DNA of 64,000 bases, from the NCBI GenBank assembly GCA_021820975.1, contig JAKADA010000005.1:53218-117217 (forward strand), read 5' to 3'. Positions within the stretch are counted from its first letter, which is position 1; the number at the start of each line of letters is the position of its first letter. This DNA comes from Bacillota bacterium. Its GTDB lineage: Bacteria > Bacillota > Bacilli > Alicyclobacillales > SLC66. Of this stretch, positions 53,811 through 63,125 are shown piece after piece. Below the pieces are notes generated by a model, which made no database searches, was not told the origin of the DNA, and saw only the letters and a program-made list of their open reading frames with translations. A program made the translations under genes and the position numbers.

Positions 53811-54299
53811 ATGCGTCCATTGATTCGCAGTTTTCACTTTGCGATCCAAGGCATGGCGCACGCACTTTTGACGCAACGTAATATGCGTATACATTTTTTC
53901 GCGGCCTTTATCGTTGGTTTAGCTTGTGTTTTTGTTCGCGTTAGTGTATTTGAGACCATTGCTCTGTTTTTTTCCGTCGCTTTAGTAATTACGTTAGAGT
54001 TGGTCAATACAGCTATCGAGTCAGCTATTGACCTTTTTAGCCGGGATTTTCATGAAAGGGCAAAAATAGCAAAGGATGTTGCAGCGGCATCCGTATTTGT
54101 TGCGGCAGCCAATGCCCTTCTTGTGGCTTACTTGGTGTTTTATAACAAGGTATTTCCGATCCAGTGGCGACCGTTTACGACTCTGATCGCTCCGCCATTT
54201 CTTGGTGTTTTGTTATTTGGTTTTTTGTGTCTTTTACTTGCTGTAGTCGCGCATGCTATGCAAATTCATTTGGATCTAAGAAAAGGCGGTCATTTATGA
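53811..54299 (+). CDS. dgkA: Undecaprenol kinase / diacylglycerol kinase DgkA
   Basis: A 162-residue membrane kinase with the signature LVNTAIESAIDL near residues 66-77 and three usual transmembrane segments. It phosphorylates undecaprenol or diacylglycerol. It is about 35-40 residues longer than the B. subtilis form because of an added C-terminal hydrophobic segment (FLGVLLFGFLCLLLAVV), giving four helices. The stop overlaps the era ATG. No cdd gene sits between dgkA and era as in B. subtilis. Confidence 0.93.
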   Translation: MRPLIRSFHFAIQGMAHALLTQRNMRIHFFAAFIVGLACVFVRVSVFETIALFFSVALVITLELVNTAIESAIDLFSRDFHERAKIAKDVAAASVFVAAANALLVAYLVFYNKVFPIQWRPFTTLIAPPFLGVLLFGFLCLLLAVVAHAMQIHLDLRKGGHL

Positions 54300-55186
54300 A
54301 AAAATCAGGTTTTGTCGCTATTGTTGGACAGCCCAATGTGGGTAAATCCACCTTGCTAAATCGCATCATCGGTCAAAAAATTGCCATCATGTCTAGTAAG
54401 CCACAAACGACAAGGACACGAATTCGTGGTGTACTTACGAACAGTGCTGGGCAAATTGTCTTTTTGGATACGCCAGGATTGCATACGCCTAAACATCGCC
54501 TAGGTGAGTATATGGTAGATATTGCCGAAAATTCCATTCGTGAAGTGGATGCTATCCTCTTTGTCATCGATGCGACACATGTTGATAGTACAAAAGACGA
54601 TGAAATTCTTGTGCGGTTAAAGGCTTCCGCTAATCCGGTGATTCTCGTCATTAATAAAGTGGATGCTGTCGATAAGCAAAATATTTTGAGGTTGATTGAC
54701 CGCTACAAGGAAAAGTTTACGTTTCATGCGCTCATTCCACTTTCGGCAAAAACGGGCGATCAGGTGAACGTCTTATTAGATACGGTATTTTCCTTGATGG
54801 CAGAAGGACCACAGTATTACCCGGATGATATGATTACTGATCATCCTGAACAATTTGTGATGAGTGAATTTATTCGTGAAAAAGTATTGCGTTTGACGCG
54901 CGAAGAGGTGCCACACTCTGTAGCGGTTTTTATTGAGCATATGGAAAAAAGAGAGGACCAAAATACGCTTCATATACACGCTGTGATTTATACTGAGCGT
55001 GAGTCGCAAAAAGCGATTTTAATCGGAAAAGGCGGCGAAATGCTAAAAAAAGTCGGGACGCTAGCGAGGCGTGACATCGAAGCGATTTTTGACACTAAAG
55101 TCTTTTTAGAATTATGGGTCAAAGTGAAAAAAGATTGGCGCAATCGTGAAAATCTCCTGAGATCTTTTGGCTATGACCGTGATTAA
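54296..55186 (+). CDS. era: GTPase Era
   Basis: A 296-residue GTPase with a C-terminal KH domain. G1 is GQPNVGKST at residues 11-19, G2 TTRTRIRG, G3 DTPGLH, G4 NKVD; the KH motif is LIGKGGEMLKKVG near residue 245. Era binds the 3' end of 16S rRNA in 30S assembly. The ATG at 54296 overlaps the dgkA stop (ATGA) with AAAAGGCGG upstream; a reading extended into dgkA is a shadow. Confidence 0.98.
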   Translation: MKKSGFVAIVGQPNVGKSTLLNRIIGQKIAIMSSKPQTTRTRIRGVLTNSAGQIVFLDTPGLHTPKHRLGEYMVDIAENSIREVDAILFVIDATHVDSTKDDEILVRLKASANPVILVINKVDAVDKQNILRLIDRYKEKFTFHALIPLSAKTGDQVNVLLDTVFSLMAEGPQYYPDDMITDHPEQFVMSEFIREKVLRLTREEVPHSVAVFIEHMEKREDQNTLHIHAVIYTERESQKAILIGKGGEMLKKVGTLARRDIEAIFDTKVFLELWVKVKKDWRNRENLLRSFGYDRD

Positions 55187-55269
55187 ACGTCCAGAAAATT
55201 CCTAGTATAGTAGTTGGCCTCTCCTTGGCATGCTAGATACGCTGGTTAGTACAGAAAGGACTGATTGCG

Positions 55270-55419
55270 ATGCGAGATTTCCTGTGGAGGTATTTTATGT
55301 TGACGGGAGAAATCGACGCCTACCTGCTGTACAAAGAGCATCTTGCGGTAAGCGAAGGGGCAATAGAATCGACGATACAAGACACGGCATCACCGGGGGA
55401 AAGCGGGTATGCAGACTAA
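55270..55419 (+). CDS. yqzL: YqzL family small protein
   Basis: A 49-residue protein: MRDFLWRYFMLTGEIDAYLL then YKEHL and an acidic tail. It resembles B. subtilis YqzL (WKVFSLTGSIDTYLLYKE) and has the same position between era and recO. Function is unknown. AAAGGA precedes the ATG by nine bases. Its last 11 bases overlap recO, so translation is probably coupled. Confidence 0.82.
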   Translation: MRDFLWRYFMLTGEIDAYLLYKEHLAVSEGAIESTIQDTASPGESGYAD

Positions 55420-56071
55420 GCAGTTGGAAACGTTAGTGCTTCAAACTCGGCCATTTGGTGAGAACCACCGCATGGTTACGTTACTGACCGTCCATGTTGG
55501 AGTGCACAATGCCGTTGCTTTTTCAGCGCAAAAATTGCAACACCCACTGTACGCAGTTTGTCAACCGCTTGTGCGCTCCAGTGTGCTTTTTACGAAGCCT
55601 GAACGAGGTCTTCAAGAAGTGGTGCAAGGGCAAATAATCACGAGCTATGATCGCATAAAAGCTGACGTTGTCCTTTTGGCCTATGCACAAGCGATGTGTG
55701 AACTCGTCCTAAGGTTGCCGCAAGTGGATGTCGATCAAAGAGACTTATATACTGTGTTTACGGGTTCGTTTGCTTATATGGAAAAAAGTGATGACCCTTG
55801 GAGGCCATTTAGTTTTTTACAGTTGTGGATGTTGCATAATCTTGGGTTAGGCGATGATCCTTTTGCTTGGGATACGGTAGTTCAAGCAGGTGTCGCACAC
55901 AATCTTGCTCAAACAAATAGAGGTACCTTAGATGACTATCTGTCATCGTCGCTTGACAGAGCGGTTTCTAAAACTATAGCTGCCGCCCTGTCACAAGAGC
56001 TTGATGATCGTGCTGGTATTCGATTAAAGTCAAGGCGTGTCATTGACTCTTTAGAACGTTTTTATTTATAA
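55409..56071 (+). CDS. recO: DNA repair protein RecO, short form
   Basis: A 220-residue RecO. The N-terminal OB fold has LVLQTRPFGENHRMVTLLT and the C-terminal helical domain contains FSFLQLWMLHNLGLG. RecO loads RecA on SSB-coated single strands with RecR. It is about 35 residues shorter than usual, and the C-terminal zinc-finger Cys (C-x2-C ... C-x2-C) are missing: that region reads VQAGVAHNLAQTNRG. The fold could still work, since some RecO lack zinc. The ATG lies within the end of yqzL. Confidence 0.9.
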   Translation: MQTKQLETLVLQTRPFGENHRMVTLLTVHVGVHNAVAFSAQKLQHPLYAVCQPLVRSSVLFTKPERGLQEVVQGQIITSYDRIKADVVLLAYAQAMCELVLRLPQVDVDQRDLYTVFTGSFAYMEKSDDPWRPFSFLQLWMLHNLGLGDDPFAWDTVVQAGVAHNLAQTNRGTLDDYLSSSLDRAVSKTIAAALSQELDDRAGIRLKSRRVIDSLERFYL

Positions 56072-56290
56072 AATATTTTGCGCTGCTAACGAAAAATAAC
56101 GTTCAAAACGGAAATCTGACCATAAAAAAACGAGAGCAACCCCTAGACCTAGCCAAAAATAACGGCTTCTCCACAGGGTGCGATCAAAAGCGAATGGAAT
56201 ACCTAATTGAAAACTAAAAAAGCGACGAGTCACTATACCGCAACCGATAAGTAGGACTAACGCCATGACAACATGCAACAGCGTATGCAA
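56066..56290 (-). CDS. Hypothetical two-span membrane protein
   Basis: A 74-residue protein with two hydrophobic helices (LLHVVMALVLLIGCGIV and YFWLGLGVALVFLW) and a basic loop between. It begins at TTG 56290 with AGGAA seven bases upstream. It overlaps the end of recO by six bases. B. subtilis has glyQS at this place, which is absent here. I do not recognise the family. Confidence 0.55.
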   Translation of the reverse strand: MHTLLHVVMALVLLIGCGIVTRRFFSFQLGIPFAFDRTLWRSRYFWLGLGVALVFLWSDFRFERYFSLAAQNIL

Positions 56291-56385
56291 AAGAGTTCCT
56301 GCCTTTCTTTAGCTTGTTTCTTTGATTGTATCAGGGGCATCACTTTTCTTCAATCATCAGCGTGCTGTGCTGGGAGGCTCAGGTC

Positions 56386-57207
56386 ATGGAAAGGTCGTCA
56401 TCAGTTGTTTATGTATTGTCTGATTCAGTAGGTGAGACAGCAGAGTTTGTTGTACGTGCCGCCGCTAGTCAATATGACTATGCGCGTTTTGAAGTGAGAA
56501 AGATTTCTTATGTGAATGATGAAGCTACGTTGCGGGAAGTGGTGCTAAAAGCACAGAAAGATCAAGGGCTAATTGCGTATACACTTATATTGCCGCAGTT
56601 ACGAGAAGCATTAAAGGAACATGCGGAACTTACTGGGGTACGCATTGTGGATATTATGGGGCCGATGATGCAGGCTCTAGAAGATGTTTTTCATATGCAA
56701 CCGAAGCTTCGTCCCGGTCTTGTGCATCAATTGGATGAGGACTATTTTTTGCGAGTCGATGCTATTGAGTTTGCTGTCGCCGCAGATGATGGCAAGGATC
56801 CACATGCGTTAAAGAGAGCGGATGTTGTCCTTGTCGGCGTTTCACGCACCTCAAAAACGCCACTTAGTATGTATTTGGCGCATAAAGGACTCCGTGTGGC
56901 TAACGTTCCACTTGTACCAGAAGTATCGCCGCCTGACGAACTTTTTGAATTGCCGAAAGGGCGCGTGATCGGTCTCACCATTAGCCCACAAGATCTTAAT
57001 AACATCCGTCAAGAACGAGTTAGGGTCCTTGGCCTCGATCTTGAGGCTATGTATGCCTCTAAGGAACGCATTGAAATGGAACTCTTATACGCTAGGCGTA
57101 TCATGACCGATCTGTTATGTCCAGTCATTGATGTGTCTCGCCGTGCTGTGGAGGAAACGGCCAACCTGATACTTGATTATGTCTCAGCTACAATAGCGAA
57201 AAAATAG
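56386..57207 (+). CDS. ppsR: Pyruvate, phosphate dikinase regulatory protein PpsR (YqfL)
   Basis: A 273-residue DUF299 bifunctional kinase/phosphorylase that controls PPDK by ADP-dependent phosphorylation. Features are VYVLSDSVGETAEFVVRAA, the P-loop GVSRTSKTPLS near residue 151, and VPLVPEVSPPDELFEL. No PPDK gene is in the window. GGGAGG lies eight bases before ATG 56386; starting at 56326 would have no site. It lies between recO and dnaG as in B. subtilis, where ccpN is its partner; ccpN is not present. Confidence 0.96.
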   Translation: MERSSSVVYVLSDSVGETAEFVVRAAASQYDYARFEVRKISYVNDEATLREVVLKAQKDQGLIAYTLILPQLREALKEHAELTGVRIVDIMGPMMQALEDVFHMQPKLRPGLVHQLDEDYFLRVDAIEFAVAADDGKDPHALKRADVVLVGVSRTSKTPLSMYLAHKGLRVANVPLVPEVSPPDELFELPKGRVIGLTISPQDLNNIRQERVRVLGLDLEAMYASKERIEMELLYARRIMTDLLCPVIDVSRRAVEETANLILDYVSATIAKK

Positions 57208-57219
57208 GCCACGTGGCCT
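57206..57219. repeat. 14-base perfect palindrome after ppsR
   Basis: AGGCCACGTGGCCT is a perfect, loopless palindrome with a CACGTG core that includes the last bases of the ppsR stop. It is unlikely to fold as a terminator and may be a protein site. Confidence 0.5.
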
Positions 57220-57523
57220 GGCGTCAGTATAATTTCAAAAAAATGCATAAGGATCTGTATTCGTGGAAGGATTATTTTTGCTGTGTTGCGTACATCTATA
57301 GAGAGGGGGTTATGACAAGGAGAATTAGATCGATACGTTTAGATAAAGCATAGAAGAGACAGACTATTCAAAGCGATCGGTTTTGCATCGGGTAGTAGCA
57401 AAGGAGAATTTTTCTGCATGATTCGGCAGGAAAGTGTTGAATCTTGGCGAATAAAGTTAGCAATGAAAAAAAACAAATGAGGCCACGGTGTCATTTGTCG
57501 CGTGCTTGGAGGGATTGGGTCCT
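57208..57523 (+). other. 316-base leader between ppsR and dnaG
   Basis: No clear long gene is seen. A possible promoter is TTTTTG (57275-57280), 16 bases, TATAGA (57297-57302), followed by a purine-rich stretch. A 20-codon ORF with a good ribosome-binding site is described separately. The dnaG ribosome-binding site GGAGGG is at 57508-57513. The length suggests a regulated leader for the dnaG-rpoD operon. Confidence 0.5.
57418..57480 (+). CDS. Possible 20-residue leader peptide upstream of dnaG
   Basis: ATG 57418 follows AAAGGAG by 11 bases and reads MIRQESVESWRIKLAMKKNK before TGA at 57480. The peptide is basic. It may be a short upstream ORF of the dnaG-rpoD operon or chance; nothing else supports it. 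Confidence 0.3.
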   Translation: MIRQESVESWRIKLAMKKNK

Positions 57524-59398
57524 ATGAGCATGCGCGTTTCGGAAGAATTCATTGCCTTATTACGTGAGAAGATTGACATCGTAGATGTCGTCTCTGAATA
57601 CGTAAAGCTCAAACGAACCGGACATTCTTTAGTGGGTTTGTGCCCTTTTCATTCTGAAAAGTCGCCGTCTTTTCATGTAACCCCGAGTAAGGGGTTTTAC
57701 CACTGCTTTGGTTGCGGTGCTGGTGGGACGGTTATTACTTTCCTTATGGAAATGGAACAGATCCCGTTTGTTACGGCCGTACAGCGTCTGGCTGAGCGCG
57801 CTTCCTTGCCTATGCCAATCATTGAAGGTACTGAGCAAAGCAATGAGAACGAAAAGCAAAAGGCGGCAATGTATCAGGCGGTCGATCTGGCAGCAAAGTT
57901 TTATAACCATATTTTAATGAATCATGGGGTGGGTGCGCAAGGGCTTTCTTATTTATTTAATCGGGGTGTTACAAAGCAGACGATCGTGCAATTTGGTCTT
58001 GGTTATGCTCCTGATCTTGGTCGAAAGAGAACGCTGATTGATTTTTTAACTCGTCGTGGCATACCGAAAGAGATTATCTTAGATGCCGGTCTTGGTGTTG
58101 TGACTGACCAAGGTGAAATGATTGATCGTTTTCGCGGGCGCGTTATGTTCCCGATCTGGGATCTACACGGCAAACCTGTTGCTTTTGGCGCACGAACACT
58201 GAAAAACGAAAAACCAAAGTATCTTAACAGCCCAGATACATTGCTGTTTCACAAAGGCCATATGCTATATGGGTACCATAAAGCTAGGGCTGCGATAAAA
58301 AAGTCAGGACAGGTCATCCTGCTTGAAGGGTATATGGATGCTATAGCCATGCACCAACATGGTGTCACGAACGTTGTTGCAACGCTCGGTACGGCACTTA
58401 CGCCTGAACAAGCAGGACTTATGCGTCGCACTGCCGAAGAAGTTATCCTATTGTACGATGCTGATGCTGCTGGCATGGCAGCTTCAAGAAAAAGCATCGA
58501 TATTTTACGCGATGCAGGTGTGGTTGCTCGCGTAGCCACCTTACCAGCAGGCGCGGACCCGGATGAGTATATGCATGATAAAGGGGATGCTGTTTTCGTC
58601 ACCGAAGTTCTCGGCAAGGCAATAAGTGCCCTGTTTTATCAGTTGCAATATCTAACGCATCAGCACCCAGACCATCTAACGGGTGATCGTATTGGATATT
58701 TGCGTGATGCAATGGAGATCGTAGCACAAGAAGAAAGTTCCATTGAACGTGAATCTGCTTTGCAATGGCTAAGTCAAACGTATGGTATGGCATTGTCGGC
58801 TTTGCGTGAAGACTTAGAGCGGCAGATGCGGACTCGTGAGCGCCGTATCGGCCTATCACAGTCAACAACGTTCAAAGATAAACGCAGAGATAACGAACAC
58901 GGTTCCAGAGCGGCACCCGCACCCCTGCCAGCCAAGCATGACGTCGCTGCACAACAATTGCTTATGTATATGTTAATGCATGCCGAGGTCGCAAGACAAG
59001 TGCAAGAGGAGCTTCTAGGGGATTTTTCTTCACCGATGCACAGTGCATTACAAGCTTACCTTTATGGGTATTATGCGGATCATACAGTGGCTGATCCAGA
59101 ATTGTTTTTGAGCACCATCGATGATTCCGATGTGCGCAACTTTGCAACAGGGCTTTTGCAGCACGCTCTGATGCAATCAATGGGAGAAACTGTTCCTGAC
59201 GCCAAGCTGATTCACGATTATATACAGTGCGTGATTGATTTTCGGATCGAACAAAATTTGTCACGTGTTGCGGCGGATATGAAAGAAGCTGGCATTCGGG
59301 GAGATTATGTAATGATGCGGGAAAAAGAGGCGGAGTTTCGCCGCTTGCAGCGATCGCTACAAGGTATGGACACGAAACAGAATGAAACAGGTTTGTAG
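57524..59398 (+). CDS. dnaG: DNA primase
   Basis: A 624-residue primase that makes RNA primers for replication. The zinc-binding domain is [11 protein letters not shown] with HCFGCGAGG (CHC2). The TOPRIM core has [15 protein letters not shown] and LLYDADAAG, and the C-terminal helicase-binding domain follows from about residue 450. ATG 57524 follows GGAGGG by ten bases. It forms the macromolecular-synthesis pair with rpoD. Confidence 0.97.
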   Translation: MSMRVSEEFIALLREKIDIVDVVSEYVKLKRTGHSLVGLCPFHSEKSPSFHVTPSKGFYHCFGCGAGGTVITFLMEMEQIPFVTAVQRLAERASLPMPIIEGTEQSNENEKQKAAMYQAVDLAAKFYNHILMNHGVGAQGLSYLFNRGVTKQTIVQFGLGYAPDLGRKRTLIDFLTRRGIPKEIILDAGLGVVTDQGEMIDRFRGRVMFPIWDLHGKPVAFGARTLKNEKPKYLNSPDTLLFHKGHMLYGYHKARAAIKKSGQVILLEGYMDAIAMHQHGVTNVVATLGTALTPEQAGLMRRTAEEVILLYDADAAGMAASRKSIDILRDAGVVARVATLPAGADPDEYMHDKGDAVFVTEVLGKAISALFYQLQYLTHQHPDHLTGDRIGYLRDAMEIVAQEESSIERESALQWLSQTYGMALSALREDLERQMRTRERRIGLSQSTTFKDKRRDNEHGSRAAPAPLPAKHDVAAQQLLMYMLMHAEVARQVQEELLGDFSSPMHSALQAYLYGYYADHTVADPELFLSTIDDSDVRNFATGLLQHALMQSMGETVPDAKLIHDYIQCVIDFRIEQNLSRVAADMKEAGIRGDYVMMREKEAEFRRLQRSLQGMDTKQNETGL

Positions 59399-59418
59399 GA
59401 TTGAAGGGAGGGCGGAGG

Positions 59419-60573
59419 ATGAGCAAAGAGCTCAAAGACGGTGCGCCAATTGAAACGACGTTAGAGGATGTGCGCCAACACCTTTTGTCCTCCGGTAAAA
59501 AGCGCGGCGTTCTCACCTATACAGAGATCATGAATCGCATGTCTGCGTTTGATCAAGACAGCGAGCAGATCGAAGAATTCTTTGAACAATTGACCGACCT
59601 TGGTATTGAAGTGGTCAATGAAGCCGATGAAGATACGGAAGATGAAGATAGCGACGAGGATTCCGCAGATCCGGAATTGCATGAAGAAGATGTACATGCA
59701 GAAGAAGAGTTTGACTTAAATGATTTGAGCGTTCCACCGGGTATAAAAATCAATGATCCTGTTCGGATGTATCTAAAAGAGATTGGCCGTGTTCCTTTGC
59801 TTTCTGCAGAGGAAGAAATTGAACTTGCCAAGCGTATCGAAAAAGGGGACGAAGAAGCCAAACGCAGGCTTGCTGAGGCTAATTTACGTCTTGTTGTGAG
59901 CATCGCAAAGCGGTATGTAGGCCGCGGTATGCTATTTCTTGATTTGATTCAAGAGGGCAACATGGGTCTTATCAAAGCGGTCGAAAAGTTTGACTATCGT
60001 AAAGGCTATAAATTTAGTACTTATGCCACATGGTGGATTCGTCAAGCGATAACACGTGCTATTGCTGACCAAGCGAGAACGATTCGCATACCTGTGCATA
60101 TGGTTGAAACGATCAATAAGTTAATTCGTATTTCACGTCAATTATTGCAAGAACTTGGTCGTGAACCAAGTGCTGAAGAGATTGCAACGGAAATGGATAT
60201 GAGCCCGGAAAAGGTTCGTGAAATTCAAAAAATCGCGCAAGAACCCGTCTCATTAGAAACGCCTATCGGTGAGGAAGATGATTCGCACCTCGGTGATTTT
60301 ATTCCGGATGATGACGCGCTTGCACCAGCAGACGCTGCTGCATATGAACTTTTAAAAGAACAGTTAGAAGATGTTTTGGATACGTTGACAGAGCGCGAGG
60401 AAAATGTGCTTCGATTGCGGTTTGGACTTGATGACGGAAGAACACGGACGCTTGAAGAGGTAGGTAAGGTCTTTGGTGTAACAAGAGAACGAATTCGTCA
60501 AATTGAAGCTAAAGCTCTTCGCAAACTTCGTCATCCAAGTCGCAGTAAACGGCTAAAAGACTTTTTAGAATAA
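59419..60573 (+). CDS. rpoD: Primary sigma factor SigA (RpoD)
   Basis: The 384-residue housekeeping sigma factor. Region 1.1 is followed by an acidic stretch ([20 protein letters not shown]), region 1.2 ([20 protein letters not shown]), region 2 ([33 protein letters not shown]), region 3 ([18 protein letters not shown]) and region 4 ([20 protein letters not shown]). It reads TTGACA/TATAAT promoters such as those before the 5S and rpsU genes here. ATG 59419 follows a long purine run with GGGAGG. Confidence 0.98.
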   Translation: MSKELKDGAPIETTLEDVRQHLLSSGKKRGVLTYTEIMNRMSAFDQDSEQIEEFFEQLTDLGIEVVNEADEDTEDEDSDEDSADPELHEEDVHAEEEFDLNDLSVPPGIKINDPVRMYLKEIGRVPLLSAEEEIELAKRIEKGDEEAKRRLAEANLRLVVSIAKRYVGRGMLFLDLIQEGNMGLIKAVEKFDYRKGYKFSTYATWWIRQAITRAIADQARTIRIPVHMVETINKLIRISRQLLQELGREPSAEEIATEMDMSPEKVREIQKIAQEPVSLETPIGEEDDSHLGDFIPDDDALAPADAAAYELLKEQLEDVLDTLTEREENVLRLRFGLDDGRTRTLEEVGKVFGVTRERIRQIEAKALRKLRHPSRSKRLKDFLE

Positions 60574-60589
60574 ACGAAGTGTTTCTTAT

Positions 60590-60620
60590 GAGCCGATCCC
60601 ACTTTGGATCGGCTCTTTTT
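60590..60620 (+). terminator. Terminator of dnaG-rpoD
   Basis: GAGCCGATCC and GGATCGGCTC make a 10-base-pair stem with a six-base loop, followed by TTTTT. Confidence 0.93.
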
Positions 60621-60636
60621 AAAGGAGTTTATCAGA

Positions 60637-61392
60637 ATGAAACTTGGCAATCGTTTAGAAAATGTGGCTAACCTGGTTGGTCATGTTGGCACCATGGCTG
60701 ATATTGGTGCTGATCATGCTAAAGTACCGATTCACCTTATCACACAAGAGAAAGCGCAAAGAGCGATCGTAGTAGAAGTGACTAATGGTCCGTTTGCGAG
60801 TGCATCACAAGCTGTACGTCAGGCTGGCTTAGCAGATCGCATTCGCGTGTTGTTAGGTAATGGATTGCATCCGATTCATCCAGGTGAGGTGGATACGTTT
60901 GTTATAGCTGGTATGGGAGGTGCTACCATATGGGATATTCTTACGAGTGAACACGCGCAAAATGTCTTGTCATCAGGGTCTAACGCGTTGGTCTTACAAC
61001 CTCTTTCCTTGGGGGGGTTATTACGCTATGGAGCACCGCAGTTAGGGTATACGATTCAATTCGATCAACGAATTGAGGAAAATGGTATTATTTATGAATG
61101 TTTGCGCCTCGTCGCACAAGATGATGTACTGCGTAAGCAAATGAGTTCCTTGGCTCCTCTTATTCGAGAAGCCTATGATCGCTTATCAGTACAGGAAAAG
61201 ATGCAACTGGCTTGCGGTGAGATGGGTCTCAAGGAACGTTCACCATGGTTACTGAAAGCGATCAAAGACGAGATGAAAAAGCGCGCGGAAATTCTTAAAA
61301 AAGTGTCGCGTGAAAACAGCGGAGCAAAAGGATTACAGGTGTTACAAGAAGAGTATGATGCACTATACACTATTTTTTGTGCCATAAGGTAG
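60637..61392 (+). CDS. trmK: tRNA m1A22 methyltransferase TrmK
   Basis: A 251-residue methyltransferase that makes m1A at position 22 of tRNA. SAM-binding and family motifs are MADIGADHAKVPIHLI, VVEVTNGPFASA, FVIAGMGGATIWDIL and LVLQPL. A C-terminal helical coiled segment follows. ATG 60637 with AAAGGAG is chosen over an upstream TTG that lies in the terminator. Its 3' end overlaps the minus-strand membrane protein gene by 23 bases. It follows rpoD as yqfN does in B. subtilis. Confidence 0.95.
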   Translation: MKLGNRLENVANLVGHVGTMADIGADHAKVPIHLITQEKAQRAIVVEVTNGPFASASQAVRQAGLADRIRVLLGNGLHPIHPGEVDTFVIAGMGGATIWDILTSEHAQNVLSSGSNALVLQPLSLGGLLRYGAPQLGYTIQFDQRIEENGIIYECLRLVAQDDVLRKQMSSLAPLIREAYDRLSVQEKMQLACGEMGLKERSPWLLKAIKDEMKKRAEILKKVSRENSGAKGLQVLQEEYDALYTIFCAIR

Positions 61393-62185
61393 TCCATAAT
61401 GCACCAAGACTGATAAACCATAACAAGATAAACAACAATATGCCGATGAAGGGGATATTCGTGAGCAGCAGTATACCAAGCGATCCCATAACAAACGGTG
61501 CAAAATGAGTAGATGGGATCATGGCACGCAGAATCGTTCGACCGAGCTTATTCGATACAAATATAAGACCGATCGTTCCCGAAACAAGGTACAAAACAAG
61601 AAAAATGGCTGATACAGGCAAGAGAAGCGGTGTGAGTATGCTTGCACCAACCAGCAATGCAAGAATGACTGTCATGATAAAACCGGTCAAGGCCATACGA
61701 GCATAATGTTCACTGATTTGGTCACTTATGGTTTCATCGCGCTTGATGATGAGCCAACCACCAAAGAGTAGAACCAACATCAGCAGAGCAGATAACAGAG
61801 CATGGCTTGCATAAAGAAATAGGCTTAGCAACGCTGCTAACGCAAGAATCATGGTGATAGAGTGGTCTGTTCCTACTTCCAGGATGCCTTCTGTAACTTC
61901 TGCTGTTGCACTTTGATGCACCTGTCCGCCGATAGCAAGAATGAAACCGGTGTGAGATCCATCCGCAAGCGTTACATCCTGACCGATGGCGATGATGGAA
62001 TTACTCACTGTACCTCTGACGATCACAGGGCGATCGACTGCCACGATCGTGTCTACATTTTCCTTTGAAAATACGATAATAGTTTGCTTAGGGATTGTTG
62101 TTGCGGCTAGGGCATGTGGTAAAACGATAAAGCTCACGAACAAGAGAGCGATAAGGATAGAAACGATCGATTTGTTCCATTTCAA
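61370..62185 (-). CDS. Multi-pass membrane protein with bactofilin-like outer segment
   Basis: A 271-residue protein. An N-terminal signal-like helix (SIVSILIALLFVSFIVLPHALA) is followed by a beta-rich stretch with repeated Val/Ile (VDRPVIVRGTVSNSIIAIGQ, TGFILAIGGQVHQSATAEVT) similar to bactofilin-type repeats. Four or more transmembrane helices come after (residues 120-265). Function unknown; related proteins sit near ECF sigma and anti-sigma genes. TTG 62185 lies eight bases after the anti-sigma stop with GGTGGGTGA in front. It is the last gene of the minus-strand operon. Confidence 0.7.
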   Translation of the reverse strand: MKWNKSIVSILIALLFVSFIVLPHALAATTIPKQTIIVFSKENVDTIVAVDRPVIVRGTVSNSIIAIGQDVTLADGSHTGFILAIGGQVHQSATAEVTEGILEVGTDHSITMILALAALLSLFLYASHALLSALLMLVLLFGGWLIIKRDETISDQISEHYARMALTGFIMTVILALLVGASILTPLLLPVSAIFLVLYLVSGTIGLIFVSNKLGRTILRAMIPSTHFAPFVMGSLGILLLTNIPFIGILLFILLWFISLGALWTTLWHKK

Positions 62186-62192
62186 TTCGTAA

Positions 62193-62561
62193 TCACCCAC
62201 CTGTCCGTACAAATCGTGTGCTTATGATAAGAAGCCATATTGCAACGCTAACTAAAAACACGGATAAAAAAGTTGAAGCAGTCATGATTTGACCATGCCA
62301 TCCACTACTGTACACAATAACATTTTGCATGGCTTGCATAAGGTTGAGTGCAACCGTTAAAAGCCATGTCGCGGGCGATAAAAACAACAAGATAAGAGGC
62401 AAGAAAAAACCTGTCGACGTTACCGCAATCATAAGCCGACTGCGTAACCGTTTCCTGCGTAGAATGATCGAACGTGTACGGCTAAGAAGGCGTGCTTGGA
62501 AATCCGGAGCAGGTTCTTCTACCAAGGCGCTAAGTAAAGCTTCCTTTTGATGGTCATTCAT
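62193..62561 (-). CDS. Small membrane protein, likely anti-sigma factor
   Basis: A 122-residue protein starting MNDHQKEALLSALVEEPAP. It has a cytoplasmic N-terminal part with a basic RRKRLRSR stretch before two transmembrane helices (MIAVTSTGFFLPLILLFL and STFLSVFLVSVAIWLLI). The ATG lies within the end of the ECF sigma gene (overlap 8 bases), the usual place for a cognate anti-sigma. No H-x3-C-x2-C zinc anti-sigma motif is seen, so it would be a non-ZAS type. Role inferred from position. Confidence 0.7.
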   Translation of the reverse strand: MNDHQKEALLSALVEEPAPDFQARLLSRTRSIILRRKRLRSRLMIAVTSTGFFLPLILLFLSPATWLLTVALNLMQAMQNVIVYSSGWHGQIMTASTFLSVFLVSVAIWLLIISTRFVRTGG

Positions 62562-63099
62562 TGGTATCACCATCTCTCTCAACCCGTAATCGCAAGGCTT
62601 TTTTTGCGTTGGCTAAACGAGACTTAACGGTTCCTATGGGGATTTTTAGAATCGCTGCAATTTCCATATACTCATAGCCGTCACGTTCACGCAAAAGTAA
62701 AATGGCACGGTGTTGTGGGGTTAACTGATCAAGTGCTTCTGTCAGCATAGCATGCGATGATAGATCGGTATGGTTAGCCATGAGCAGATCTTTAGTCTCA
62801 TCCAATGGCAGATTGTAATGCTTTTTGTTACGTCTAGCATGGTCGATTGCCAGGCGCGTTGTCGTCGTCGTCAGCCAGGCATGAAAAGCATGTTCATCTT
62901 CTAGTGTACTTACTTTTCGATACATACGGATGAAAGTGTCCTGTGTAATTTCTTCAGCATCTAGTCGTGATCGTACGATGGCATAGGCCGTTTGATAAAC
63001 ATGTCGATGGTAGCGCAAGATAAGCTTCGTTAGGGCGCCTTCATCGCCTACTTTGGCAAGGCGAACGAGACTTGCAAGAGAATCATCTTCGCTTTGCAA
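62554..63099 (-). CDS. ECF-type RNA polymerase sigma factor
   Basis: A 181-residue ECF sigma. Region 2 is seen in AEEITQDTFIRMYRKVSTLED and HAWLTTTTTRLAIDHARR, region 4 in LTPQHRAILLLRERDGYEY and IPIGTVKSRLANAKKALR. Such factors respond to envelope or external stress. TTG 63099 is chosen because GAAGGAGG lies ten bases upstream and the length is typical; a longer reading is a shadow of the PAP2 gene. It lies between PAP2 and the membrane protein, and the PAP2 promoter carries an ECF-like TGAACT / CGTC pair. Confidence 0.93.
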   Translation of the reverse strand: MQSEDDSLASLVRLAKVGDEGALTKLILRYHRHVYQTAYAIVRSRLDAEEITQDTFIRMYRKVSTLEDEHAFHAWLTTTTTRLAIDHARRNKKHYNLPLDETKDLLMANHTDLSSHAMLTEALDQLTPQHRAILLLRERDGYEYMEIAAILKIPIGTVKSRLANAKKALRLRVERDGDTNE

Positions 63100-63125
63100 T
63101 TTCCCGTTTCCTCCTTCATACAGTG

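Noticed and set aside
54164..54295. Era extended into dgkA
   Set aside because: The extra part is a shadow of dgkA; MKKSGFVAIVGQPNVGKS at 54296 is the normal Era start.
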